Part shown: piece after piece, positions 34,137-43,496 of the stretch
Layout of the letters: each line of letters begins with the position of its first letter
Position numbering within the stretch: the stretch's first letter is position 1
The notes under the pieces: model-generated
Told to the model about the DNA's origin: nothing
The model's database searches: none
Seen by the model: only the letters and a program-made list of their open reading frames with translations
Assembly: GCA_963737225.1 (NCBI GenBank)
Contig: CAVTSA010000002.1
Location: 620,001 to 684,000 of the forward strand
DNA length: 64,000 nt
Direction: 5' to 3'
Source: CAVTSA01 sp963737225
GTDB lineage: Bacteria > Chloroflexota > Dormibacteria > Dormibacterales > Dormibacteraceae
Translations under genes and position numbers: made by a program

Positions 34137-34856
34137 GTGAAGATCGGTGTCATCGTCTTCCCCGGGACCTGGTCCGACCGTGACTGCGGTGGCGTGGTCG
34201 AGTCGCTGGGCGACCAGGGTGCCGAGCTGACTTACCTCTGGCACCGAGACCGCGATCTGAAGGGCAGCGACTGCGTGATCGTGCCCGGTGGCTTCAGCTA
34301 CGGCGACCATCTGCGGGCGGGGGCGATCGCCGCCACCTCCCCGATCATGAGCTCGGTCACGGAGTTCGCCTCCGCCGGCGGTCTGGTCTGGGGCATCTGC
34401 AACGGCTTCCAGATCCTCTGTGAGGCAGGGCTGCTGCCGGGAGCCCTGGTTCCCAACGACGTGCTCGAGTTCCGCTGCATGTGGACGCACCTGGTCTGCG
34501 AGCGCGCCGACACGCCGTTCACGCGGAATCTGGAGCCAGGCCGCGTGGTGAGCATCCCGATCTCGCACAACGAGGGCTGCTACCTGGCGGACGCCGCGAC
34601 CCTGTCCCGGCTGGAACAGAACGGCCAGGTGGTCTTCCGTTACTGCGACCAGGTTGGACGCGTGCGCCCGGGGGCCAATCCCAACGGCTCCGCCCACGGC
34701 ATCGCCGGGATCGTCAACCAGGCCGGTAACGTGCTGGGCATGATGCCGCACCCGGAGCGCGCATCCGACCTCCTGCTGGGAGGCGCCGACGGGCGGCTCA
34801 TGTTCGAGTCCGTGCTCCGCGCGAATCGCAAGCCGGCACCGGTTCACCAGCCATGA
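34137..34856 (+). CDS. purQ: FGAM synthase glutaminase subunit PurQ
   Basis: 239 aa from GTG 34137. Class I amidotransferase with nucleophile Cys88 in WGICNGFQIL and the His/Glu of MMPHPERASD near 211-213. VIVPGGFSYGDHLRAGAIAA near 47 is PurQ-specific. It supplies ammonia to PurL. The A2 palindromes sit directly upstream of its weak Shine-Dalgarno (GAGGGGG). Confidence 0.96.
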   Translation: MKIGVIVFPGTWSDRDCGGVVESLGDQGAELTYLWHRDRDLKGSDCVIVPGGFSYGDHLRAGAIAATSPIMSSVTEFASAGGLVWGICNGFQILCEAGLLPGALVPNDVLEFRCMWTHLVCERADTPFTRNLEPGRVVSIPISHNEGCYLADAATLSRLEQNGQVVFRYCDQVGRVRPGANPNGSAHGIAGIVNQAGNVLGMMPHPERASDLLLGGADGRLMFESVLRANRKPAPVHQP

Positions 34857-34869
34857 GCACGATCCTTCT

Positions 34870-34909
34870 CCCCACGAAACTCTGCAAGCTCCCTCACGCG
34901 GGGACCCCG
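34870..34909 (+). repeat. Family D hairpin repeat, copy D1
   Basis: CCCCACGAAACTCTGCAAGC followed by TCCCTCACGCGGGGACCCCG. The last G is the first base of the purL GTG start. Same string pattern as copies at 43441 and 55677: 'CACGAAxCTCxGCAAGCTC' then '(TTC)GCGGGGACCCCG'. Confidence 0.75.
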
Positions 34910-37122
34910 TGATAGCGAGCCGCCTTCGCCAGGCGGGGCTCACGGCTGTCGAGTACGAGGTGCTGTGCGAGCAGCTGCACCGCGAGCCCAACGACCTGGA
35001 GCTGGGAATGTTCGGCGTTCTCTGGTCGGAGCACTGCTCCTACAAGACGTCGAAACCCCTCCTGCGCCGGCTGCCCAGCACCGGTCCCGCCGTCGTCCAG
35101 GGGCCGGGCGAGAACGCCGGCGCGGTGGACATCGGCGACGGCTGGGCCTGCGTCTTCAAGGTCGAGTCGCACAATCACCCCTCGGCGATCGAGCCCTTCC
35201 AGGGCGCGGCGACCGGCGTCGGCGGCATCCTCCGCGACATCATCGCGATGGGCGCGCGGCCGGTCGCGATCCTGGACTCGCTCCGCTTCGGGCCACTGCC
35301 CGGCAGCCGGCGGCATCTTGACGGGGTGGTGCAGGGAATCGGTGCCTACGGCAACTGCATGGGCATCCCGACGGTGGGCGGGGAGATCTATTTCGACCCT
35401 TCCTACGAGGAGAACCCGCTGGTCAACGCGATGTGCGTCGGGCTGGTCCGGATCGACGCCATGCAGCACGCGGCGGCCTCCGGCCGCGGCAACTCGCTGC
35501 TGCTGGTCGGCTCCACCACCGGTCGCGACGGCATCCAGGGTGCCTCCTTCGCCTCGTTCGAGCTCACCGAGTCCTCCCATCAGCGGCGGCCCGCGGTCCA
35601 GGTCGCCGACCCCTTCCTGGAGAAGTGCCTGCTGGAGGCGTGCATGGAGCTGGGCGGCGTCCCAGGCGTGATCGGGGTCCAGGATCTGGGAGCGGCCGGG
35701 CTCACCTCGGCGGTCGCGGAGGCGGCGTCGCGTGCCGGCGCCGGGGCCTGTCTGGACCTCGATTGCGTGCCGCGCCGGGAGAGCGGGATGACGCCCTACG
35801 AGGTCATGCTCTCGGAGTCGCAGGAGCGGATGCTGATCGTCGTCAAACGCGGCATGGAGGCCCCGGTACAGGCCCTCTTCGACCGCTGGGAGCTGCACGC
35901 GGTCAAGATCGGCGAGGTCACCGCCGACCGCGACCTGACCGTCGTCGACCAGGGCCTCGAGGTGGCGCGCGTCCCGGTCGACGTTCTCACCGACGGGGTG
36001 CCCCTCCGCCACCCTCAGGCCCGTCCGCGCACCGAGGAGACGCACATCCTCCACCTCGAGCAGCGCCTGGGCGAGCCTCCGGACCTGGTCGAGTCGCTGC
36101 TCGAGCTTCTGGGGAGCCCCAACCTGTGCAGCCGCTGGCCGGTGATCCGCCAGTACGACCACATGGTGGGCAACGCGACCCTGATCCCACCCGGAGGCGA
36201 CGCGGCGGTGATCCGGGTGCCCGGGACCACACGTGCGCTCGCGGTCACGATCGACGGCAACGGCCGCTACTGCGACCTCGATCCCTACCTGGGGGCGCAG
36301 ATCGCGATCTGCGAGGCCACCCGAAACATCCTCGCCACCGGTGCCCGGCCGCTGGCCGTCACCGACTGCCTGAACTTCGCGAACCCGGAGCGGCCGGAGA
36401 TCTTCTGGCAGCTGGAAGAGGCGGTGGCCGGGATCGCGGCCGCCTGCCGCGCCCTCGAGCTGCCGGTCGTGAGCGGCAACGTCAGCCTCTACAACGAGGC
36501 GCATTCCGGAGCCGACATCCTGCCCATCCAGCCGACGCCGGTGATCGGCATGGTGGGAGTCCTGGATGCGATGGATGGTCGTCTCTCGGCCGCGCTGCGG
36601 GACGAGGGCGACTTCGTGATCCTGGTCGGCGAGACCGGCGACGACCTCGGCGGGTCGGAGTATCAGCGGTTGGTCCTGGGCCAGGAGGGAGGCCGGCCCC
36701 CTTCGCTCGATCTGACGCGCGAGCGCGCGGTACACGATTTCATGCGGGATGCTGCGCAGGCGGGCCTGCTCAAGTCCGCGCACGACGTCGCCGAGGGCGG
36801 GCTTCTGGTGGCACTCGCCGAGGCCTGCATCCTGGGCGACATCGGCGTGCGCGCCTCGACCTACCAGGCCGACGGCGGGCTTCGCGTCGACACCCAGTTC
36901 TTCGCCGAGTCGCAGGGGCGGTTCATCGTCTCGTCGACCTCGCGGGCGATGCCCGAGCTGCAGAGCCTGGCCCGTCGCCTCAAGGTCGAGCTGCAGCTGC
37001 TCGGATTGGCGGGCGGCGACCGGATCCTGTTCGAGAATCAGCTGGAGGTGCCGCTCGCCGAGGTGCGGGAGGCGTGGGCCGGAGGACTCGAGCGAGCCCC
37101 TCTGGAGGGAGAGGATTCTTAG
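34909..37122 (+). CDS. purL: FGAM synthase large subunit PurL
   Basis: 737 aa, the small PurL type that needs PurS and PurQ. WSEHCSYKTSKPLLRRLP near 36-53, the FKVESHNHPSAIEPFQGAATGVGG block near 83-106, TVGGEIYFDPSYEENPLVNA near 152, and a second AIRS-like half with AHDVAEGGLLVALAEA near 624. Start GTG 34909 abuts repeat D1 and lacks a strong Shine-Dalgarno, so the exact start is less sure. ATP-dependent amidation of FGAR. Confidence 0.96.
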   Translation: MIASRLRQAGLTAVEYEVLCEQLHREPNDLELGMFGVLWSEHCSYKTSKPLLRRLPSTGPAVVQGPGENAGAVDIGDGWACVFKVESHNHPSAIEPFQGAATGVGGILRDIIAMGARPVAILDSLRFGPLPGSRRHLDGVVQGIGAYGNCMGIPTVGGEIYFDPSYEENPLVNAMCVGLVRIDAMQHAAASGRGNSLLLVGSTTGRDGIQGASFASFELTESSHQRRPAVQVADPFLEKCLLEACMELGGVPGVIGVQDLGAAGLTSAVAEAASRAGAGACLDLDCVPRRESGMTPYEVMLSESQERMLIVVKRGMEAPVQALFDRWELHAVKIGEVTADRDLTVVDQGLEVARVPVDVLTDGVPLRHPQARPRTEETHILHLEQRLGEPPDLVESLLELLGSPNLCSRWPVIRQYDHMVGNATLIPPGGDAAVIRVPGTTRALAVTIDGNGRYCDLDPYLGAQIAICEATRNILATGARPLAVTDCLNFANPERPEIFWQLEEAVAGIAAACRALELPVVSGNVSLYNEAHSGADILPIQPTPVIGMVGVLDAMDGRLSAALRDEGDFVILVGETGDDLGGSEYQRLVLGQEGGRPPSLDLTRERAVHDFMRDAAQAGLLKSAHDVAEGGLLVALAEACILGDIGVRASTYQADGGLRVDTQFFAESQGRFIVSSTSRAMPELQSLARRLKVELQLLGLAGGDRILFENQLEVPLAEVREAWAGGLERAPLEGEDS

Positions 37123-37303
37123 GAGAATGCTGAGGATGGTCACCGGATCTCGACCGCCCATGCGGCCCATCTGCGGCGTTGCCGCTTTACGGTGCTCAGT
37201 CACGGAGTGTCGGACGCGCTCCTTCCGCTCCGCAGCAGCGCCTTGCATCTGAACCACCTGGACGCCCGATCTCTCGGCGCCCATCCCCAACACCCTCCTA
37301 GCC
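37123..37303. other. purL-purF spacer
   Basis: 181 bp without a gene. It contains GCCCATCTGCGGCGTTGCCGC near 37165-37185 split as CCCATCTGCGGCGTTGC with a small GCGGC/GCCGC hairpin (37173-37177/37181-37185). CTCCTAG precedes the purF ATG without an obvious Shine-Dalgarno. No 42-bp palindrome pair is present. Confidence 0.35.
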
Positions 37304-38704
37304 ATGTGCGGCATCTTCGGAATCCATTCGAGGCAGGTGGACGTCGCCAACCTGACCTACTTCGGCCTCTTCTCCCTGCAGCACCGGGGACAGGAGTCGG
37401 CGGGCATCGCGGTCGGTGACGGGCACAACCTGCGCACCCACCGCGGCATGGGGCTGGTGACGCAGGTCTTCGATCCCGGGTCGCTGCGTGAGCTTTCCGG
37501 GTTCGTCGCCATCGGGCACACCCGCTACTCGACGACGGGCGCCTCGTCGGCGGGCAACGCGCACCCGCTCACGTTCGAGCACCCCACGCTGGGGCCGGGC
37601 GCGATCGCCCACAACGGCAACCTGATCAACGCCGCCGCTATCCGCCGTGAGCTCGAGGAGGAGATGGTCGCCTTCGACTCGGGGACCGACACCGAAGTCG
37701 TGGCCCGCCTCATCGAGCGCACGCACGGCACCTCGTGGGAGGACGTGCTGCAGCGGGCCTTCGGGCGTTTGATCGGCGCCTACTCGACCGTGATCGCCTC
37801 CACCGACTGCGTCATCGCGATGCGCGATCCGTACGGCTTCCGCCCCCTCTGCCTCGGGTTTGTGCCGCTGGCCAGCGGGCAGCCGGTCCACGTGGTCGCC
37901 TCCGAGACCTGCGCGCTCGACACCATCAACGCCACCTTCGTGCGCGAGGTGCAGCCAGGCGAGATGGTCCGTCTCGACGACCACGGCGTGAGCAGCCATC
38001 AGTTCCAGACCGCCGGCCGGCACGCGATGTGCATCTTCGAGTTCATCTACTTCGCACGACCGGACTCCCTGATGAAGTCGTGCGAGCTCGAGGAGGCGCG
38101 ACTCCGAATGGGTCAAGAGCTGGCGCGCGAGCTGCCGGTGGAGGCGGACATGGTGTTCGGGGTGCCCGACTCGGGGACGCCGGCGGCGATCGGCTACGCG
38201 GAGGAATCGGGCATCTCGTTCCGCGAAGGGCTGGTCAAGTCGCGCTACATCAACCGCACGTTCATCCAGCCCGACCAGTCGCTCCGGGACGCCGGGGTGC
38301 TGCTGAAGCTCAATCCGCTGCGGCGGTCGCTCCACGGGAAGCGGGTGGTGGTGGTCGACGACTCGCTGGTGCGGGGCACCACCACCAAGCGCACGATCGA
38401 GATGCTGCGCAAGGCGGGCGCGGCGGAGGTCCACATGCGCGTGTCCTCCCCGCCCATGCGCTACCCCTGCTTCATGGGCGTCGACATCGCGTCAACCAAG
38501 GAGCTGGTCGCGTCGGGGCGGAGCGTGGAGGAGGTGCGGCGCGTGATCGGGGCCGATACCCTGGCCTACCTCTCGATCCCCGGCCTGCTGCGCGCGGTGG
38601 GGAGGGAAAAGGACGAGTTCTGCCGCGCCTGCTTCGACGGCGCCTACCCGGTCCCGGTGCCGCAGCAGCTGGAGATGGACAAGCTGGCCCTGGAGCCGGC
38701 GTGA
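37304..38704 (+). CDS. purF: Amidophosphoribosyltransferase (Fe-S type)
   Basis: 466 aa. Met-Cys start (MCGIFGIHS) means the Ntn nucleophile Cys2 is exposed after Met removal, without a propeptide. HRGQESAGI, GHTRYSTTG and AHNGNLINA mark the glutaminase half. The PRPP loop is VVVVDDSLVRGTTTK near 347. Four likely iron-sulphur ligands are in CIFEFIYFARPDS, RYPCFMG and FCRACFDG, as in the Bacillus enzyme. First committed step of purine synthesis and normally feedback-inhibited by nucleotides. Confidence 0.97.
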   Translation: MCGIFGIHSRQVDVANLTYFGLFSLQHRGQESAGIAVGDGHNLRTHRGMGLVTQVFDPGSLRELSGFVAIGHTRYSTTGASSAGNAHPLTFEHPTLGPGAIAHNGNLINAAAIRRELEEEMVAFDSGTDTEVVARLIERTHGTSWEDVLQRAFGRLIGAYSTVIASTDCVIAMRDPYGFRPLCLGFVPLASGQPVHVVASETCALDTINATFVREVQPGEMVRLDDHGVSSHQFQTAGRHAMCIFEFIYFARPDSLMKSCELEEARLRMGQELARELPVEADMVFGVPDSGTPAAIGYAEESGISFREGLVKSRYINRTFIQPDQSLRDAGVLLKLNPLRRSLHGKRVVVVDDSLVRGTTTKRTIEMLRKAGAAEVHMRVSSPPMRYPCFMGVDIASTKELVASGRSVEEVRRVIGADTLAYLSIPGLLRAVGREKDEFCRACFDGAYPVPVPQQLEMDKLALEPA

Positions 38705-39690
38705 CCCAACCCCGGGAGCATGGCCCTGGTCGCGGTGCCTACGCCGAGGCCGGGGTCGACCAGGAGGGGAAGAACAGCCTGCTGGAGCGCCTGGGAGCGG
38801 TGATCGCGCGTGCGACGACCCCGGAGGTGGTCGCCGCCGTCGGGCCGTTCGCGGGGCTGCATCGCGTGCCCGCGGGAGGTGGGCTGCTGGCGGCCTCGGC
38901 GGACGGGGTGGGCACCAAGATCAAGCTCGCCGTCGCCACCGGGCGCCATCGCGGCATCGGCTGGGACCTCGTCAATCACTGTGTCAACGACATCGCCACC
39001 GCGGGCGCCGCTCCCCTTTTCTTCCTCGATTACCTCGGCTCCTCACAGCTGGAGCCCGCGGTCGTCGAACAGGTGATCACGGGGTTGGCCGAGGCCTGTG
39101 CCGCCGCCGGCTGCGCGCTGCTCGGGGGCGAGACCGCGGAGATGCCCGGCGTCTACGCACCCGGCGACTACGACCTGGTCGGGTTCATCGTGGGCCACGT
39201 CCCGTCCGGCTTCACGCGAGAGCCGGTGCTGGAGGGCGACGTGCTGTGTGCCCTGCCCTCCTCGGGTCTCCACACAAACGGCTACACCCTGGTCCGCCGG
39301 CTCTTCGCGGGGTGGGATCTGGAGCAGCCGGTGCCCGAGCTCGGCCGGCCCCTGGCGGACGAGCTGCTGGAGCCGCACCGCTCCTATCTGGAGCCCCTGC
39401 GCCTCCTGCCCTGGAAGGCGGCCGCGCACATCACCGGTGGAGGGCTGCCGGGCAACGTGCCGCGCGCGCTGCCCGAGGGATTGGCGGCCGAGGTGCGGCG
39501 TGACAGCTGGCGGTTCCCGCCCGTCTTCACGCTGCTGCAGCGGTTGGGAAACCTCTCCGACGATGAAATGGTCGCCACCTTCAACTGCGGGTTGGGCATG
39601 ATCCTGGTGTGCGAGACGCCGTTGCCGGGGTTGCAGACGGTGGGACGGGTGGTGCGGGCCACGGACCGCGGACGGTTCTGGCTGGTTTGA
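38701..39690 (+). CDS. purM: Phosphoribosylformylglycinamidine cyclo-ligase (AIR synthase)
   Basis: 329 aa from GTG 38701, overlapping the purF stop. Motifs: YAEAGVDQEGKNSLLERL (usually GVD...), SADGVGTKIKLA near 62, DLVNHCVNDIATAGAAPLFFLDY in pieces near 83, LLGGETAEMPGVY near 141 and AHITGGGLPGNVPRAL near 242. ATP-dependent ring closure to AIR. Overlaps purN by one base (TGATG). Confidence 0.96.
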   Translation: MTQPREHGPGRGAYAEAGVDQEGKNSLLERLGAVIARATTPEVVAAVGPFAGLHRVPAGGGLLAASADGVGTKIKLAVATGRHRGIGWDLVNHCVNDIATAGAAPLFFLDYLGSSQLEPAVVEQVITGLAEACAAAGCALLGGETAEMPGVYAPGDYDLVGFIVGHVPSGFTREPVLEGDVLCALPSSGLHTNGYTLVRRLFAGWDLEQPVPELGRPLADELLEPHRSYLEPLRLLPWKAAAHITGGGLPGNVPRALPEGLAAEVRRDSWRFPPVFTLLQRLGNLSDDEMVATFNCGLGMILVCETPLPGLQTVGRVVRATDRGRFWLV

Positions 39691-40283
39691 TGACCAGTTC
39701 GCCGGACAAGGCGTGCCTGGCGGTCCTCGCCTCGGGCCGCGGAACCAACCTCGACCACCTCGCCGCGGTCGGTTATCCGATCGTGGGGGTGGCGACCAAC
39801 CGGCCTTCCAGCGGCGCGGCGGGGATCGCGAAGAGTCGAGGCCTGCCGCTGGGCGAGTTTCCCCAGAGCCGCTACGAATCGGGGGCCGCGCGCGACGCGG
39901 CGATGCTGGCCTGGCTCGTGGCGCGCGAGCCGCAGGTGGTCGTGCTCGCGGGCTATGACCGGATCGTGGCGCCGGCACTAGTGCAGGCGTTCGCGGGACG
40001 GATCCTCAACCTGCATCCCTCGCTCCTGCCCGCGTTCGCCGGTGGCATGGACGCGGTCGCGCAGGCGCTGCGGGCCGGGGTCAAGGTCACCGGGTGCACC
40101 GTGCACCTGGTGACCGAAGACGTCGACGGCGGCCCGATCCTGCGTCAGGAGGCCGTCGAGGTCCGTCCCGGCGACACCGAGGAGACGCTCCACGAACGGA
40201 TCCATGCCGCCGAGCGCCGCATCCTCCCGCTCGCCATCGACGACGTGTTCCCACCCCGAGTCCGCGGCCGCGAGGTGAGCTGA
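39690..40283 (+). CDS. purN: Phosphoribosylglycinamide formyltransferase
   Basis: 197 aa. LASGRGTNLDHL near 13-24 (Thr where Ser is common), the catalytic triad segment ILNLHPSLLPAFAGG with Asn and His, and the Asp in VTEDVDGGPI. Transfers formyl from 10-formyl-THF to GAR. Coupled to purM and purH by TGATG overlaps. Confidence 0.95.
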   Translation: MTSSPDKACLAVLASGRGTNLDHLAAVGYPIVGVATNRPSSGAAGIAKSRGLPLGEFPQSRYESGAARDAAMLAWLVAREPQVVVLAGYDRIVAPALVQAFAGRILNLHPSLLPAFAGGMDAVAQALRAGVKVTGCTVHLVTEDVDGGPILRQEAVEVRPGDTEETLHERIHAAERRILPLAIDDVFPPRVRGREVS

Positions 40284-41816
40284 TGCCGGACCCCCAGATC
40301 AAGCGAGCGATCCTCTCCGTGAACGACAAGGGCGGCCTGCCCGGTTTTGCGCGGGGCCTGGTCCGCCTCGGGTACGAGCTCTACTCCACCGGCGGCACGC
40401 TGCGTGCGCTCGACGAGGCCTCGGTCGACTCGCGCCCGGTGAGCGACCTGACGGGGTTCCCCGAGATGCTGGGAGGGCGTGTCAAGACCCTTCACCCGGC
40501 GGTGCACGGAGGGCTGGTGGCCCGGCGCGACAACGGTGTGGAGATGGCCGCCCTGGAGCAGTACCGGCTCCCGACCATCGACCTGGTCTGCGTCAACCTG
40601 GCGCCGATCGCCGAGCTCGCGGCCCGCCCCGGGATGGACGTCGACGAGGCCCTCGACCTGGTCGACATCGGCGGACCGGCGCTCATCCGCTCGGCTGCCT
40701 CCAACTACCGGTCGGTGGTGGTCATCGTGCGCCCCGAGCGGTACACCGAGGTCCTGACGCACCTGAACCGCGAGGGCGACCTGGAGGAGGACTTCCGCCG
40801 CCGGCTGGCGGCGGAGGCGTTCGCGCACACGGCGGCCTACGACGCCCGGCTCGCGAGCTGGCTCCGGCGCGACGAGCCGTTCCCCATCGACCTGGTCATC
40901 GCCGGCAGCCTGGCCCAGCACCTGCGGTACGGCGAGAACCCGCACCAGCAGGCGGCGTTCTACCGCCTCGGGCCCGACCCCGGGGGCCTGGGCTCGGCGC
41001 GACAGCTGCAGGGCGCGGAGCTGAGCTACAACAACATCCAGGACGCCGTGGCCGCCGCCTCGCTGGTCCGCGAGTTCGGCCGCCCCGCGGCTGCGATCGT
41101 GAAGCACACGAACCCCTGTGGGGTGGCGATGGCCGGAACCCTCGCCGATGCCTACCGCATGGCGCTCGACTGCGACCGCGCGGCCGCCGGCGGCGGGGTG
41201 GTGGCGGTCAACCGTCCGCTGGACGCCGCGACCGCCGAGCTGATCGTCGAAGTTCTGCTCGAGGTCGTGGTCGCGCCCTCGGTCGACGAGACCGCGCAGC
41301 AGGTCCTCTCGCGGCAGGCCCGGATCCGGCTGCTGATCGCGGGGCCCGTGCGGCAGGCCGGCCTCGACGTGCGCGCGGTGGGGGGCGGCTTCCTGGCCCA
41401 GACCTGGGACCAGGAGGGGTTCGACCGGAGCGCCTGCCGCGTCATCTCCGAGCCGGCCTCCGACCGACCAGGAGTGGGAGCAGCTGGCGTTCGCCTGGCT
41501 GGTGTGCAAGCACGCGAAGTCGAGCGCCATCGTCTACGCGCGTGACTCCGCCGCGGTGGGCATCGGGGCCGGCCAGCTGACCCGCGTGGAGGCGGCGCAG
41601 GTGGCGTCCGAGCGCGCCGGCGCCCGCGCTCGCGGCGGTGTGATGGCGTCGGACGCGTTCTTCCCCACGCCGGAGGCGATCGAGATCGGGCTCCGCGCGG
41701 GGGTGTCGGCGATCATCCAGCCCGGCGGGTCGATGCGCGACGCCGAGGCCCTCACGGTGGTGGACGCCGCCGACGCCGCGATGGTGGTCACCGGGGAGCG
41801 CCACTACCTCCACTGA
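40283..41816 (+). CDS. purH: AICAR formyltransferase/IMP cyclohydrolase, frameshifted near 41468
   Basis: Last two steps to IMP. The N-terminal cyclohydrolase (RAILSVNDKGGLPGFARGL, GGRVKTLHPAVHGGLVARRD in pieces) and transformylase domains (LRYGENPHQQAAFY, AAIVKHTNPCGVA) lie in one frame to about 41467. The C-terminus (FAWLVCKHAKSSAIVYA, SDAFFPTPEAIE, ending GERHYLH) is in another. Removing one C at 41468-41469 joins them into 510 aa, the full PurH length. An essential-pathway gene, so a consensus error is likely. Confidence 0.93.
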
Positions 41817-41830
41817 GCCCCTGGCCAAGG

Positions 41831-41956
41831 GGCCATTGGTGCACCAACACCCCACTCCGGGGCGCGAAAACGGGCCACTGGTGCACCAATCGCCCTTTCG
41901 GGAAGCCCTGAAGGGCCCTCGCGGCGCGGACGAGCGTCGTTGGTGCACCATCGGGC
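41831..41956. repeat. Palindrome locus A3: a 42-bp pair plus a third copy
   Basis: TTGGTGCACCAA at 41836-41847 (centre 41841.5), CTGGTGCACCAA at 41878-41889 (centre 41883.5; 42 bp) and TTGGTGCACCAT at 41940-41951 (62 bp further). The spacer of the first pair contains GCGCGAAAACGGG (41862-41874), the exact complement of a 13-mer in locus C1. The third copy ends 6 bp before the ligase start codon. Lies between purH and the CoA ligase. Confidence 0.9.
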
Positions 41957-41957
41957 G

Positions 41958-43496
41958 ATGGGAGACAACAACCTTCGGTCGCTCCTGGAGGCGGGGGACG
42001 GCTCGGCGACGGCTCTGGTCGGACCTGACGGGCGGCGCTGGACCTACGCGGCGCTCCGGGAGACGGTGTTCGAGGGGGCGGAGCGCCTGCGCCGGCTGGG
42101 ACTGGGGCGCGGCGATCGCATCGCGACCTCGTACCCGAACGGCGCGGAAGCGGTGCTGCTGTTCCTCTCCGCGGCCCTCACCGGCACCGCCGCGCCGCTG
42201 AACCCGGCCTACACCGAGGACGAGGTCCGTTTCTACCTCGAGGACACGAACGCGGCCGCGCTGGTGGTTCCGCCCGCCGGAGCCGAGGCGGCCCGGCGCG
42301 CGCGTCGCCCAGAGACGCACCTCCTGGAGGCGTCGGTGGACGAGAACGGCCGCCTGCGCATCGAGGGGGAGGAACGCGCGCGGCGCGGCGACCCGGCGCC
42401 GGGGGCCGACGACGTCGCCCTGATCCTGCACACCAGCGGCACCACCTCCCGACCCAAGCGCGTGCCGCTCCGCCAGCGCAACCTGGTCGCCTCCGTCGCG
42501 AACGTGGTCGCGGGGTACCGGTTGGGCCCGGACGACGTCTCCCTGTGCGTGATGCCCCTCTTCCACGTGCACGGCATCGTCGCCTCGCTGCTCTCCACGC
42601 TGGGGTCCGGCGGGACCGTGGTGGCGCCCGCCGGGTTCAACGCGCTGCGCTTCTGGCCGCTGGTGGAGCAGGAGCGGGTGACCTGGTTCAGCGCCGTGCC
42701 GACCATGCACCAGATGCTGCTGCGGCGGGCCGAGGGCAGGCCGGCGGCGGCACGCACCCTTCGCTTCGCGCGCACCTGCAGCTCCGCCCTGGCCCCGTCG
42801 GTGGAGACGCAGCTTGGGGAGCTGTACGGGATCCCGGTGGTGCAGGCGTACGGGATGACGGAGGCCTCCCACCAGATGACCTCCAACCCGCTGCCCCCCG
42901 GCGAGCGACGGCCGGGCACCGTGGGGATGGGGACGGGCGTCCAGGTGTCGGTGGTGGACCCGGCCTGGGTCCACCTGCCGCCGGGGGAGCAGGGCGAGAT
43001 CGTGGTCCGGGGGCCGAACGTGGTCGACGGGTACGAGTCCAACCCGGAGGCCAACGCGACCGGCTTTCGCGACGGCTGGTTCCGGACCGGGGATTCCGGC
43101 GTGCTGGACACCGCCGGGTACCTGACCATCGTCGGGCGCCTGAAGGAGATGATCCTGCGAGGCGGCGAGAACATCGCGCCCACCGAGATCGACGAGATCC
43201 TGCTCCGCCACCCGGCGGTGGTGGAGGCGGTGTCCTTCGGAGAGCCGGACACGATGCTGGGAGAGGTCCCGGTGGCGGCGGTCGTGCTCCAGGAGGAGGT
43301 CTCCGATCGGGAGCTGCTCCGCCACTGCCGCCAGTACCTGGCGCCCGCCAAGGTCCCGGTCCGGCTCTATCGCACGGAGACGATCCCCCGGACCGCGACC
43401 GGGAAGATCCAGCGTCGGACCGTCGCGGCCGCGTTCCCAACCCAGGAAGCTGCGCAAGCTCCGTTTCGTGGGGGCCCCGGGACCGGCGACTCGTGA
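41958..43496 (+). CDS. Acyl-CoA synthetase closest in motifs to oxalate-CoA ligase (AAE3/Pcs60 type)
   Basis: 512 aa from ATG 41958. The adenylate-forming core reads LHTSGTTSRPKRVPLRQRNL near 156, PLFHVHGIVASLL near 197, WFSAVPTMHQMLL near 239, QAYGMTEASHQMTSNPLPPG near 295, RGPNVVDGYESNPEANATGF near 345, GWFRTGDSG and KIQRRTVA with the adenylation Lys. The order and wording of these blocks follow the oxalyl-CoA synthetases of plants and yeast more than acetate or long-chain ligases. The last 20 residues are encoded by repeat D2. Substrate is an inference. Confidence 0.8.
   Translation: MGDNNLRSLLEAGDGSATALVGPDGRRWTYAALRETVFEGAERLRRLGLGRGDRIATSYPNGAEAVLLFLSAALTGTAAPLNPAYTEDEVRFYLEDTNAAALVVPPAGAEAARRARRPETHLLEASVDENGRLRIEGEERARRGDPAPGADDVALILHTSGTTSRPKRVPLRQRNLVASVANVVAGYRLGPDDVSLCVMPLFHVHGIVASLLSTLGSGGTVVAPAGFNALRFWPLVEQERVTWFSAVPTMHQMLLRRAEGRPAAARTLRFARTCSSALAPSVETQLGELYGIPVVQAYGMTEASHQMTSNPLPPGERRPGTVGMGTGVQVSVVDPAWVHLPPGEQGEIVVRGPNVVDGYESNPEANATGFRDGWFRTGDSGVLDTAGYLTIVGRLKEMILRGGENIAPTEIDEILLRHPAVVEAVSFGEPDTMLGEVPVAAVVLQEEVSDRELLRHCRQYLAPAKVPVRLYRTETIPRTATGKIQRRTVAAAFPTQEAAQAPFRGGPGTGDS
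43441..43480 (+). repeat. Family D hairpin repeat, copy D2
   Basis: CCCAGGAAGCTGCGCAAGCT followed by CCGTTTCGTGGGGGCCCCGG. It lies inside the 3' end of the CoA ligase gene and encodes its tail (EAAQAPFRGGPG). The next gene starts 12 bp beyond. Arms GGAAGC and GTTTCG with the conserved GCAAGCTC centre match D1 and D3. Confidence 0.7.
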
